Positions 1 to 8,065 of a stretch of 64,000 nucleotides of DNA are shown in pieces. Numbering within the stretch: the stretch's first letter is position 1; the number at the start of each line of letters is the position of its first letter. Location: the NCBI GenBank assembly GCA_046328995.1, contig JAXLVN010000002.1, positions 496,001-560,000 of the forward strand, in the 5' to 3' direction. Source of the stretch: JADJXV01 sp046328995 (lineage in GTDB: Bacteria > Bacteroidota > Ignavibacteria > Kapaibacteriales > UBA961). Under the pieces are notes generated by a model that was not told the origin of the DNA, did not search any database, and saw only the letters and a list, made by a program, of their open reading frames with translations. Position numbers and translations under genes: made by a program.

Positions 1-864
1 GCGTCGTAATTTCGCCCGCGAAGACAACTCACTATCATACAACCGCTTAACGCCGTCGCCCATCGCTTTTTCAACGTCTCTGATATTCGACACAAGGCGC
101 ATGAGCCCGCCAATTTCTACCGATGCCGCCTGGTCGGTGCCCCACATTGCACGGTCGAGCGTGATATGGCGTTCGACAAATGTCGCACCGAGGGCGACCG
201 CTGCCCAGGTCGTGGCGAGTCCGGTTTCATGACCCGAGTAACCGATGGGAGTGTCGTATATCTGTCCGAGAGTATGAATCATTTTGAGGTTAAGTTCTTC
301 TACCTTACACGGATACGCGCTTGTTGAATGTGCGATAAGTAGATTTTCTGTGCCTATTTCCTCAACGGCGGCATCGATTTCATCCATTGTGGACATTCCG
401 GTCGAGATGATAAGCGGCTTGCCGGTGGAAATCATCGCATTGAGGAGTTTATGATCGGTGAGTGAGGCAGAGGCAGCTTTGTAGCATGGCGTATCGAATT
501 GTTCGATAAACTCGACGGCCTGTTCATCCCAACATGAAGCAAACCATTGAATTCCCTTTTGCTTACAGTAGCGGTCGATTTCATCATATTCGCTGTAATC
601 GAATTCTACTTTATACCGGTAATCGATATACGTCATGCGTCCCCACGGCGTATCACGTTCGATATGCCATTGGTCTTTCGGCACGCAGAGTTCTGGCGTG
701 CGCTTCTGGAATTTCACGGCATGGCAGCCGGCGATATAGGCGCCGTCAATCATTTTTTTAGCAACTTCGACCGAACCGTTGTGGTTGATACCAATCTCTG
801 CAATCACATAAATCGGTTGATTTTTCCCGACGGTTTTGTTGCCGATCTGTACTGTTTCTGACAT
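1..864 (-). CDS. NeuB-family nonulosonic acid synthase (partial, C-terminus off the window)
   Basis: Condenses phosphoenolpyruvate with an amino-hexose to make a sialic-acid-like nine-carbon sugar. The reading frame is open for 288 codons from an ATG at 864 to the left edge. Visible family motifs are IAEIGINHNG (residues 21-30), KFQKRTPE, IISTGMST, HSTSAYP, IGYSGHE and a late ERHITLDR...GTDQAAS block, so the TIM-barrel part is essentially complete. The C-terminal SAF (antifreeze-like) domain expected in about 340-residue members would lie outside. The sequence is divergent from classical NeuB: GHE replaces the usual SDH, and GTDQAAS replaces GxDH. It is last in a minus-strand sugar locus and is separated from the upstream dehydrogenase by 372 bases of repeats. 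Family assignment is firm; the exact product (Neu5Ac, legionaminic acid or another sugar) is not determined. Confidence 0.9.
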   Translation of the reverse strand, partial: MSETVQIGNKTVGKNQPIYVIAEIGINHNGSVEVAKKMIDGAYIAGCHAVKFQKRTPELCVPKDQWHIERDTPWGRMTYIDYRYKVEFDYSEYDEIDRYCKQKGIQWFASCWDEQAVEFIEQFDTPCYKAASASLTDHKLLNAMISTGKPLIISTGMSTMDEIDAAVEEIGTENLLIAHSTSAYPCKVEELNLKMIHTLGQIYDTPIGYSGHETGLATTWAAVALGATFVERHITLDRAMWGTDQAASVEIGGLMRLVSNIRDVEKAMGDGVKRLYDSELSSRAKLRR

Positions 865-939
865 GTGTTTATCCTTTGTTTGTAAAGAAGTTGCGATGTG
901 TGTAATGTAGATAATTAATCTGCCTGTTTCTTACCTTAC

Positions 940-1054
940 CTGTCATTCTGAGGGAATCTTCGACCGAAGAATCGACGCGTGCTTTGTACTTATACTACCT
1001 TTTATTCTGAGAACCCGACAACCTAAAACTGTTCGTTCTCGATTACAATGACAG
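940..1054. repeat. Intergenic element bounded by inverted CTGTCATT ends
   Basis: The ends read CTGTCATTCTGAG at 940-952 and, inverted, a matching AATGACAG at 1047-1054, with an internal palindromic GAATCTTCGACCGAAGAATC-like stretch. The look is that of a short dispersed palindromic element common in bacterial intergenic DNA. No coding potential is convincing here. Only one copy is in the window, so calling it dispersed is inference. Confidence 0.45.
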
Positions 1055-1067
1055 TTGTATCCACTTG

Positions 1068-1182
1068 CCAATCCCCCGCCTAAGAAGGCGACCCCTTTTT
1101 CAAGAGGTCAAAGATTCAAAACGTCCCCTTGATAAAGGGGAAAATGTTTGCGAAGCAAACGAAGGGGATTTAGGGCGATGGA
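1068..1182. repeat. Intergenic repeat with nested hairpins
   Basis: This contains CCCCTT-gata-AAGGGG (1125-1140) followed by TTTGC-gaa-GCAAA (1147-1159) and a closing AGGGGATTTAGGGCG-type stretch. This CCCC/GGGG-rich unit resembles widespread intergenic repeats in many bacteria. Together with the preceding element it fills the gap between the dehydrogenase and neuB genes. A forward open frame from 1065 to 1385 runs through it but overlaps the dehydrogenase gene and is not believed. Confidence 0.45.
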
Positions 1183-1236
1183 ATAAGTCTATGATTTTAC
1201 TGAAAATTATTATTTTAAACCCACTCATTTTAATTC

Positions 1237-2043
1237 TCACCACGCCGTCCACCCTCCATCGACGACGAGATTTGCGCCGGTCATATACTGCGATGCGTCA
1301 CTTGCCAGAAAGACAAGCGCTCCTTGATAATCGGAGGAACCTGCCATTCTGCCGAGAGGTGTTTTGCGGGCGTAATTATCTTTGAAATAATCAGGTTGAC
1401 CATTCTCTACTCCGCCCGGCGATAATGCATTTACCCGTACTGCCGACTTCCCCCAGTACGTGGCAAGAAAACGGGTAAATGACAGAACCGCACCTTTAGA
1501 CGTCGGATAAACCGCTGATTTATAAAATGCTTGCGTGCCATCCGGTAATTGATAAATGGATTGGTCCGGCGCGACGATGCCGTAAGTCGATGCAATATTG
1601 ATAATACTTCCCTTGCCCTGGCGCGCCATTTCAGCGCCGAGAATCTGCGAACAGAGGAACATTCCCGTGACATTCACATCCATCACCCTGCGCCATAATT
1701 CGAGTGGATAGTCTTCGAATTTCGAACTTTCCGGGCCGCCAAGCGGATTCTCCACCATATCGTTCATTGCGGCATTATTGACGAGGATATCGATTCGGTT
1801 GAAATTATATAATATTTTGTCCCGTAAAGTAGTTATTGATTCTTTCGACGTTACGTCCACACTCACGCCGAGCGTATTTTCACCTAAGGAAGCGGCGAAT
1901 TCACGGCAGCGTTCCTCGTTCAAATCAGCCACCACGACCTGCGCGCCGGCGCTGTGGAGCGCCTTGCAATGTTCGATTCCAATCAAACCCAATGCGCCGG
2001 TGACGATTGCTGTTTTGCCGGAGAGACTGAAGAGTTTGTTCAT
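1237..2043 (-). CDS. SDR-family oxidoreductase, PtmA-like
   Basis: NAD(P)-dependent short-chain dehydrogenase of 268 residues, probably oxidising or reducing a sugar intermediate of the neighbouring glycan pathway. The nucleotide-binding TGALGLIG motif is at residues 15-22, NNAA near 89-92, and the catalytic triad is S152, Y179 and K183 (YPTSK). The APDQSIYQ segment, the ALSPGGV stretch and the closing VVDGGWTAW resemble the PtmA group of flagellin-glycan biosynthesis dehydrogenases; that link is from memory of the family. Its ATG overlaps the stop of the upstream aminotransferase gene by 4 bases, implying translational coupling. Substrate unknown. Confidence 0.88.
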   Translation of the reverse strand: MNKLFSLSGKTAIVTGALGLIGIEHCKALHSAGAQVVVADLNEERCREFAASLGENTLGVSVDVTSKESITTLRDKILYNFNRIDILVNNAAMNDMVENPLGGPESSKFEDYPLELWRRVMDVNVTGMFLCSQILGAEMARQGKGSIINIASTYGIVAPDQSIYQLPDGTQAFYKSAVYPTSKGAVLSFTRFLATYWGKSAVRVNALSPGGVENGQPDYFKDNYARKTPLGRMAGSSDYQGALVFLASDASQYMTGANLVVDGGWTAW

Positions 2044-3374
2044 ACCGTTTGCTTAGGTTTCGTGTTGAAATTACTCGTCTTGCGGAAGACCGGTTTGAGC
2101 GTATCACCGTGGAGATGATCGAGCAGGGTTCCGAGGTCAATGTGTTTTTTTAATTGCGGGAGAATTTTCCGATACGCGGCTAGTGTATTCTTAATATCCT
2201 TATCTGTATGGGAATAGCACATATTGTGAAAACCCGTCCAGAGTATTCCGTAGCGCAGAAGTTCCTGCTGCATATAGGTCTTCATCTCGAGCGCTGTCAC
2301 CAATCCGGTTGCATCAAATTGCACCATCGACCGGCAGCCGAGTCCGACGCAGCGGGTGAAGGTAATACCGAAATCTTCACAAATTTCATTATATCCATGG
2401 AGTAATTTATCGCCTTGGGATGCAAGAAATGCAGGAACATTCTTCTCCCGAAGCACGTGAATCGTGGCGAGAGCAGCCGCAAGTGAAAGCGCTTCTCCGC
2501 CGAAGGTGGTATAGAAAAATACATCATGTTCGAGCAGCTTCATCACATCTTTTCTACCCGTAAGTATCGAGAGAGGCATGCCATTAGCGACGGCTTTGGA
2601 AAAGCAGGCGAGGTCTGACTTCACGCCAAAATATTCCTGCGCGCCGCCGACGGAAAGCCGAAATCCTGTCCACATTTCATCGAAAATGAGTAGAATTCCA
2701 CGTTCGGTGCAGATATCCCGAAGCCTATGCAGGAAATTATCCTTCGGCACTTCGAAGACCATTGGTTCGAGGATAATCGCCGCCGTGTCGTCGTCAATTG
2801 CATCCAAAACCGAGCTAACATCATTATATTGAAAAGTATAGGTCATTGCTTGTGTCTCGGCAGGGATTCCTTTATTCCGGTCCGTCGTGCCGATATACCA
2901 GTCATGCCAGCCATGATAGCCGCAGCAGAGAATCGTGTTTTTGCCGGTAAATGCCCGCGCCAGTCGCACTGCTGCCGACGTCACATCGCACCCTGTTTTG
3001 CTGAAGCGAATGCTTTCAGCATTGGGAATGATTTCGTGAAGTGCTTCTGCTACTTCGACTTCCAGCGGGTGAACGAGTGAAAACGTAATGCCGTCCTGAA
3101 GCTGAGCTTTAATTGCCGTATCGACAGCGGGGTAACAGTATCCGAGGGAAATCGGTCCAACGCCCATTGTGTAGTCGATGTATTCGTTGCCGTCAACATC
3201 CCACACATGCGACCCCTTCCCGCGCTCAATGAAGGACGGTGCCACGCCGCGCGAGTATTGGCTCATTCCCTTGGCGAGTGTTTGTGTACCGGCGGGGATG
3301 AGAAATTCTGCACGCTCAAGTAAGCGCTTGGATTTTTTGATTTTAGGGTAATCGTTGTCTTTGTGTTTTGACAT
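2040..3374 (-). CDS. Class III aminotransferase (glutamate-1-semialdehyde aminomutase-like)
   Basis: PLP-dependent aminotransferase of 444 residues. The cofactor-binding region shows FDEMWTGFR with D232 and the Schiff-base lysine K260 in the motif FSKAVANG. Overall it resembles glutamate-1-semialdehyde 2,1-aminomutase (HemL), but the position inside a glycan locus next to neuB and a cytidylyltransferase argues for amination or isomerisation of a sugar rather than tetrapyrrole synthesis. It is coupled to the dehydrogenase gene by a 4-base overlap. A 220-base gap holding a long imperfect inverted repeat separates it from the transketolase genes upstream. Role in the glycan pathway is inferred from context. 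Confidence 0.88.
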   Translation of the reverse strand: MSKHKDNDYPKIKKSKRLLERAEFLIPAGTQTLAKGMSQYSRGVAPSFIERGKGSHVWDVDGNEYIDYTMGVGPISLGYCYPAVDTAIKAQLQDGITFSLVHPLEVEVAEALHEIIPNAESIRFSKTGCDVTSAAVRLARAFTGKNTILCCGYHGWHDWYIGTTDRNKGIPAETQAMTYTFQYNDVSSVLDAIDDDTAAIILEPMVFEVPKDNFLHRLRDICTERGILLIFDEMWTGFRLSVGGAQEYFGVKSDLACFSKAVANGMPLSILTGRKDVMKLLEHDVFFYTTFGGEALSLAAALATIHVLREKNVPAFLASQGDKLLHGYNEICEDFGITFTRCVGLGCRSMVQFDATGLVTALEMKTYMQQELLRYGILWTGFHNMCYSHTDKDIKNTLAAYRKILPQLKKHIDLGTLLDHLHGDTLKPVFRKTSNFNTKPKQTV

Positions 3375-3423
3375 AAAATCTTTCCTTCGGAATTTGAGTT
3401 ACCACATCAGTAGTAGTGCGCAT

Positions 3424-3572
3424 TTTTTACCGCAAAGCGTGCAAAGGTTGCGCAAAGTTCGCTAAGGGTTTTATTTTTCAAACGATTATTTCAATAGTCA
3501 AAGAACGCGTGGCATGAGCATCGTCTCTTCTCTGCGAACTTTGTGTACTCTTTGCGTTCTTTGCGTTAAAAC
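3424..3572. repeat. Long imperfect inverted repeat rich in GCAAAG/CTTTGC
   Basis: The left arm (about 3424-3468) carries repeated CGCAAAG units and the right arm (about 3528-3572) carries CTTTGCG units. The reverse complement of the right arm aligns with the left arm over roughly 45 bases with several mismatches. About 60 bases lie between the arms. Such a structure could fold as a long hairpin in RNA or DNA. It fills the intergenic gap between the aminotransferase and transketolase genes. It resembles a widespread intergenic repeat type; only this copy is in the window. Confidence 0.55.
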
Positions 3573-3595
3573 TGAAATTCTACGTCGAAAATGAA

Positions 3596-4498
3596 TTATT
3601 TCTGTAATTCATGAATAATCTTCATTGCGATCGCCCTGCCGGTAAATCCTTCATATTCCAGAACATCCTGCAACAGTGCGGTCTTGAACCAGCGATTTTC
3701 GAGAGCTATCGGGAGCACATCGGCAGCGATTTTATGCTTGAGCAGTACTTCCGCAACTATCGAATACAACCCGCCAATGAGGAAATGATCTTCGAGCGTA
3801 ACGGTGAGTTCGCACCAATTCACACTCCCGAGAATCGCGTCACTGTCAATCGGCTTGAGCGTGCGCATATTGAGAATGCGCGTGGAAATACCATGTTCGG
3901 CAAGAATCGACGCCGCCGAAATCGCCTCGCGAAGCAATGTACCATAGACGAGAATACACACATCACTACCCTCAGAAATTAACTCCGCCTCGCCAATCGC
4001 AAAATCACGCGAATGCGTAACTGCCGGCGGGAGATTGGTATAGCGGATATAAAATGGCTGCGAACTCTCCAAAATTTGTTCTAAACCGATGAGCATATCC
4101 TCTTCATCGGCAGGACAAAACACACCCATCGGCGGAATCCCGCGCATAATCGACACATCTTCAATTGCCTGATGCGTGGGACCATTGGCCTCCGAGAGAA
4201 AACCGGCCACTCCGCCGACAAGCTTCACCGGCAAACCGGAAATACCAACATCCGTGCGGATAAATTCAAATGCCCGCATCGTCAAAAATGCCGCAAGTGC
4301 ATGCGTAATCGGCACTCTACCGCGAAGGGCGAGTCCGGCTGCCGCGCCTATCATCGTTTGCTCGGCGATACCGACATCAATAAATCGATTCCCGATTTTC
4401 CCCGGTAAATTGCGAATCGCCGCACGGTTTTCTGCCGTGAGCACGAGGTAGCGCTCGTCACGTTCGATGAGATTATAGAGAAGTGTTTCGTAGTTCAT
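3596..4498 (-). CDS. Transketolase C-terminal subunit
   Basis: Pyrimidine-binding and C-terminal part of a transketolase/DXS-type thiamine-diphosphate enzyme, 300 residues. The catalytic glutamate sits in GIAEQ (E46), followed by FLTMRAFEFIR and THQAIED motifs and a C-terminal transketolase domain containing the TLEDHFLIGG stretch. The partner N-terminal subunit starts immediately upstream with only 3 bases between the genes, so the two should form one heteromeric enzyme. Its place among sugar-activating genes suggests that it transfers a two-carbon unit to build an unusual sugar precursor rather than serving the pentose phosphate pathway. That role is inference. Confidence 0.9.
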   Translation of the reverse strand: MNYETLLYNLIERDERYLVLTAENRAAIRNLPGKIGNRFIDVGIAEQTMIGAAAGLALRGRVPITHALAAFLTMRAFEFIRTDVGISGLPVKLVGGVAGFLSEANGPTHQAIEDVSIMRGIPPMGVFCPADEEDMLIGLEQILESSQPFYIRYTNLPPAVTHSRDFAIGEAELISEGSDVCILVYGTLLREAISAASILAEHGISTRILNMRTLKPIDSDAILGSVNWCELTVTLEDHFLIGGLYSIVAEVLLKHKIAADVLPIALENRWFKTALLQDVLEYEGFTGRAIAMKIIHELQK

Positions 4499-4501
4499 AA
4501 G

Positions 4502-5353
4502 TTACCGTACGATAAGGGTTTCGGAAGTTAGTTCAGCCAATCGTCCGCCGTGGAGTTCAGCCAGTAATTGGGTGATTTCATCGGCAGTAAAATTAGCAAA
4601 CCAGCGGTCAGCGCGCGCTTCGATACTCGGCGTGCCCTTACCTCTGACCGTGTGAGCAATCACCGCATTCGGCTTGCCGCCATCGACCGGAATCGAGGAA
4701 AAGGTATCGTGCAAGTCGTCGAAATTATGTCCATCGGCCGCGCGCACGGTCCAACCGAAAGTGCGGAATTTATCGGCGAGAGGTTCGAGCGGGATCAGCT
4801 CTTCTGTTCGGATATTCGCCTGAAATTCATTTCGATCGACAACCACGATAAGATTATCTAAATTATGGGCTTGCGCGACTAATAATCCTTCCCAAATGCT
4901 GCCTTCATTCAGTTCGCCATCGCCCAAAATCACTACGATTTTATTGGCAGTGCCGCGTATTTTGCAGTCGAGCGCCACGCCAATTGCCACAGAAAGTAAA
5001 TGTCCTAAGCTGCCGGAGTAAAATTCCACGCCGGGAATGTTGCGGTTCGGATGCCAGTACACATCATCACTCGTTAACAGGTGATTCGCGAGGCGTTCAG
5101 GACTAATAAAGCCGAGTTCGGCGAGCGTGCCGTAGAGCGCTGGCACGTCATGTCCTTTAGAGAGAAAGAGATAGTCACGCTCCGGGTCACTAAGATTTTC
5201 AGGAGTAATTGCCAGAAAATTCGTGTATAAATACACAAGTACATCAGCGCACGAAAGCGAAGCGCCGATAAAACATCCACCGCGGGTGGCCATGCGGATG
5301 CAATGTTCGCGCACACGGAAAGCGATATCCTTCTGCAGGTCGGGAGTCATCAT
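4502..5353 (-). CDS. Transketolase N-terminal subunit
   Basis: Thiamine-diphosphate and magnesium binding half of a split transketolase, 283 residues. Visible motifs are SKGHDVPALY (residues 65-74), GSLGH (114-118), the cofactor motif GDGELNEGSIWEG (144-156) ending in the D173-N175 region, and the terminal HTVRGKG. Length is normal for the stand-alone N subunit (about 270-290). It lies 36 bases downstream of the cytidylyltransferase gene and 3 bases upstream of the C subunit. Two adjacent methionines start the protein; either could be used. Confidence 0.92.
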   Translation of the reverse strand: MMTPDLQKDIAFRVREHCIRMATRGGCFIGASLSCADVLVYLYTNFLAITPENLSDPERDYLFLSKGHDVPALYGTLAELGFISPERLANHLLTSDDVYWHPNRNIPGVEFYSGSLGHLLSVAIGVALDCKIRGTANKIVVILGDGELNEGSIWEGLLVAQAHNLDNLIVVVDRNEFQANIRTEELIPLEPLADKFRTFGWTVRAADGHNFDDLHDTFSSIPVDGGKPNAVIAHTVRGKGTPSIEARADRWFANFTADEITQLLAELHGGRLAELTSETLIVR

Positions 5354-5389
5354 AATAGAGTACGTAAATGAAGTATAATCATAGAGATA

Positions 5390-6223
5390 TTATTGTTGTT
5401 CTTGAGGAGCATGTACTTCTACATCATTGATTTTTTTTGTCGCACGCGGTGAAATTGTTCGTAATTCTCTCAGATGATGGCGATACCAATTCACGCCGGC
5501 GAGATGCGCATTGATTGCCGCGATGTCGGGATGCTCGCTGAGAAGCAGCAGAATATCCTGCATCGTAAACTCGGGATTCGATGGGTAAAGATGCTCATAT
5601 ACCGTGCGGATAAAGTCATAATCCTCGGGATAATCGAGCGTCCAGCGGTGGGTCATCGAGTAATTTTTCCGTCCTGCGCAGGTGACATTGCCGATGTAGA
5701 ATTTCGACGGATTATCCCAGATATAGGGCGTGGTATGTTCACGTTCGAAGGGCTTGTCTGCATGAAACCAAGCCGCGTGAAGTACTTCAAGCGGAACGAC
5801 TTCCACGTCATTACCATCAGGAAATGTGGCAGGATGAAGATTGGAAACATAGTCGTACGCGTTCGGATGAGCCAGGTAGAATTGCAGAACGGTATCAATA
5901 ATTTCGGGGTCAATCAGCGGACAATCGGACGGAATTTTGACAATGACATCGGCCCCAAAAGCAAGCGCTGCGTGATAATGGCGGTCGAGAAGGTCGGTGG
6001 GATGTCCGCGAAATACTTCGTAATTGTAAGCTTCACAGAGCGTTACAATCGAATCATCACTGCTGTCAGTGGTTGTGGCAACGATTGTTTTCCATGGAAT
6101 AGAAGCCCGCGACATGCGCTCTAACTGATGAATTAATAATGGTTTACCGGCTGCTTCAAGAAGTACTTTGCCGGGAAGGCGAGTCGAGGAACACCTAGCT
6201 TGTACGACGACGAGAATTTTCAT
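5390..6223 (-). CDS. SpsF-like cytidylyltransferase
   Basis: Nucleotidyltransferase of the CMP-sugar synthetase/SpsF type, 277 residues, expected to activate a sugar acid with CTP. The N-terminal nucleotide-binding motif reads QARCSSTRLPGKVL (residues 8-21) and the metal-binding region IPSDCPLIDP lies near residue 98. The final 25 residues are a non-conserved tail. The start codon overlaps the stop of the upstream gene (ATGA overlap), so translation is probably coupled. With NeuB, the split transketolase and the aminotransferase it makes a coherent CMP-activated ulosonic acid pathway. The sugar itself is unknown. Confidence 0.88.
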   Translation of the reverse strand: MKILVVVQARCSSTRLPGKVLLEAAGKPLLIHQLERMSRASIPWKTIVATTTDSSDDSIVTLCEAYNYEVFRGHPTDLLDRHYHAALAFGADVIVKIPSDCPLIDPEIIDTVLQFYLAHPNAYDYVSNLHPATFPDGNDVEVVPLEVLHAAWFHADKPFEREHTTPYIWDNPSKFYIGNVTCAGRKNYSMTHRWTLDYPEDYDFIRTVYEHLYPSNPEFTMQDILLLLSEHPDIAAINAHLAGVNWYRHHLRELRTISPRATKKINDVEVHAPQEQQ

Positions 6224-7293
6224 GATGCGTATTTCTCCTTGGAAAAGAGGCGTACCATCGGTGCTAGGGTCGGCGATTGAATGAGGGAGTCGATCAATGT
6301 TCGCTCAGGCGTCCGAGACGGATGCACGCTTGTACGGTAGAACAAATCTCTGCAGACAGCAGCGATATTCGCAGCCGACGTTCCGCCGTTCTGAATTGGC
6401 GCAAGCTTGTGTAAACTATCAAGGTTAAATTCAGAATAGACTTCCTTGCCGAGGGCAATTCCCACATAGACAACCGTTGAAAAGCGCGTGATAAGTGTGT
6501 CGCAATTGGCAATCATAGGGTTGATATTTCCCCGTGGTATGACAAGTGCGCCGGGTGCGTAGCGGTTGATTTCGGCGGTGGCGCGGTCAACGAGTTCATT
6601 CGGGTGAAGCTTGAAAATGAGCGGACGTCCGGCGGCAATTGCCACTGCCTGCTCGATAAATTTACGGCGATTCTCGAGCTTGAAGGTTTCCCGGGAGTCG
6701 CTTGTGGCGACGAGCACGTAATTTTTATACGGGAAGTCATTGGTGAGCCATTCGGCGCAGTTATCAAAATTTGGAATGCCGGTCACGACAAGCTTGTGTG
6801 ACTTGACACCTTTTCGGATGAAATGTTCGCGATAGCCCTCGGATGCCACACAAAATACATTATATGCATCCGAGAGGCCGGTCGTGGAGGTGCTTGCTAC
6901 ATACCGGGGAAGTTTGAGCCATTTCACGAGATAATAGGCCATGTTCTCGGGGTCGGTCATGCCCTCCTGAACGAGAATAAGTCGTTTGGTACGAATGTTT
7001 TTCGGTACAAGCAAGTCGCAGCAGGTGAGAACGAGATCGTAGGTGTGCGCTGCGCCGCGGTAGTCAATGGAAAGGGAATTATTATGGAGATATTCTTCCG
7101 TTTGCCGGCGAAATTCACCACCGAGAATCGAAAAATCGAGGAGTCCGTTCCGCGCGAGAATGTCAATAAAACCATCAGAATAATAGGGAGTGAAAAAATG
7201 CTCGAATTCGGGTACCTGTTGCGCGATTTTGTGCATCATCGTGGTCTGATTGAGCGAACCGCAGATAAAGAGGATACGGGGAGTTTGGAGCAT
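6220..7293 (-). CDS. Putative GT-B-fold glycosyltransferase or capsule-type transferase
   Basis: A 357-residue cytoplasmic protein that I place only at fold level. An N-terminal half (ILFICGSLNQTTMMHK at residues 7-22) is followed by a C-terminal half with the motif IFKLHPNE near residue 245 and a late SRF/ITRFSTVVYVG segment. The pattern is seen in GT-B transferases such as CDP-glycerol glycerophosphotransferase-like and polysialyltransferase-like proteins. No signal peptide or membrane segment is seen. It is the first gene of the minus-strand glycan locus and overlaps the cytidylyltransferase gene by 4 bases, so it may transfer the CMP-activated sugar made by its neighbours. Function is inference. 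Confidence 0.6.
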   Translation of the reverse strand: MLQTPRILFICGSLNQTTMMHKIAQQVPEFEHFFTPYYSDGFIDILARNGLLDFSILGGEFRRQTEEYLHNNSLSIDYRGAAHTYDLVLTCCDLLVPKNIRTKRLILVQEGMTDPENMAYYLVKWLKLPRYVASTSTTGLSDAYNVFCVASEGYREHFIRKGVKSHKLVVTGIPNFDNCAEWLTNDFPYKNYVLVATSDSRETFKLENRRKFIEQAVAIAAGRPLIFKLHPNELVDRATAEINRYAPGALVIPRGNINPMIANCDTLITRFSTVVYVGIALGKEVYSEFNLDSLHKLAPIQNGGTSAANIAAVCRDLFYRTSVHPSRTPERTLIDSLIQSPTLAPMVRLFSKEKYAS

Positions 7294-7483
7294 GTATGTG
7301 CGTTTATGATGGACGTTATCCCAATTTCAAACGCAAATTACGCGCATAGTATTACGTGAGTATTTTGGTGATATTATGGTTCATTAATGTGTTGGAGGGT
7401 GGTAGAAGACAAAAAAAGGGCAGATAGTCTGTGCTATCTGCTCGTAATTATTGAAGAATGAAGTCAGTTCGTGAAGGTGGGAT

Positions 7484-7897
7484 TTACTTGGTCGTTGACT
7501 CGAGAATTTTTTCGTATTCTTCATCGACCGGTTCCCAGAGCTCGACTTTATTTCCTTCAAGATCAAGAATATGAGCGAATTTCCCATACTCAAAGATCTG
7601 CGTTTCGCCGACTTGCTCAATGCCTTCTTTTTTGAGTTCGTCGAGTAATGCATCGAGATTTTCTACCCGAAAATTTATCATAAAATCTTTCTCTGACGGC
7701 TGAAAATACTCGGTCGATTCTTTAAACGGCGCCCACAAGGTAAAGCCCTTTTTCTCGGGATTATCGGCCTGCCGCCACTCGAAATTACTTCCATAGGCAT
7801 CGGTCTCGAGTCCTAAATGCTTGTGATACCATTCATTCATTTTTTGCGGGTCTTTGCTTTTGAAGAAGATTCCGCCGATGGAGGTTGCGCGTTTCAT
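7484..7897 (-). CDS. VOC-superfamily (glyoxalase-like) protein
   Basis: Small vicinal-oxygen-chelate fold protein of 137 residues starting MKRATSIGGIFFKSKDP. It shows the paired beta-alpha-beta-beta-beta pattern with HIL..EGNKVELWEP near the C-terminus, typical of glyoxalase/bleomycin-resistance proteins. A longer in-frame extension upstream of 7897 translates the tandem repeat at 7911-8006 into low-complexity sequence (repeats of LxTYxL), so the ATG at 7897 is chosen. Substrate cannot be predicted. It stands alone between the glycan locus and the aldehyde dehydrogenase gene. Confidence 0.8.
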   Translation of the reverse strand: MKRATSIGGIFFKSKDPQKMNEWYHKHLGLETDAYGSNFEWRQADNPEKKGFTLWAPFKESTEYFQPSEKDFMINFRVENLDALLDELKKEGIEQVGETQIFEYGKFAHILDLEGNKVELWEPVDEEYEKILESTTK

Positions 7898-7910
7898 GGA
7901 GGTAGTCCTT

Positions 7911-8006
7911 AAGTCGTAAGTTGTAAGTTGCAAGTTGTAAGTTGCAAGTCGTAAGTTATTTATATTTAAGTTGGTTAGCTGCGAGTTGTGAATTATGAGT
8001 TGCAAG
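7911..8006. repeat. Short tandem repeat based on GTAAGTTGCAAGTT
   Basis: Degenerate tandem copies of a 7-base unit (GTAAGTT/GCAAGTT/GTAAGTC) run from 7911 to about 7957, then decay through GTTGGTTAGCTGCGAGTTGTGAATTATGAGTTGCAAG to 8006. The array sits between the aldehyde dehydrogenase gene and the VOC gene, in the likely leader of the VOC gene. Copy-number variation by slippage is plausible but not shown. Confidence 0.7.
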
Positions 8007-8065
8007 AAACTGAAATAAGTCGATCTTGCGATCTTTTGCGCCATAGCGCCTTTTGCGTTAATAAT

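Noticed and set aside
1065..1385. 106-codon plus-strand open frame covering intergenic repeats.
   Set aside because: It translates repeat sequence and then runs antisense into the dehydrogenase gene; composition and content are not gene-like.
2040..3374. The class III aminotransferase as HemL of tetrapyrrole synthesis.
   Set aside because: It resembles HemL in fold and motifs, but it is translationally coupled to a PtmA-like dehydrogenase in a glycan locus, so a sugar role is more likely.
5474..6124. 216-codon plus-strand open frame.
   Set aside because: Complementary-strand shadow of the cytidylyltransferase gene; no family resemblance.
7911..8006. Possible CRISPR-like array.
   Set aside because: Units are about 7 bases, tandem and without unique spacers; it is a simple short tandem repeat.
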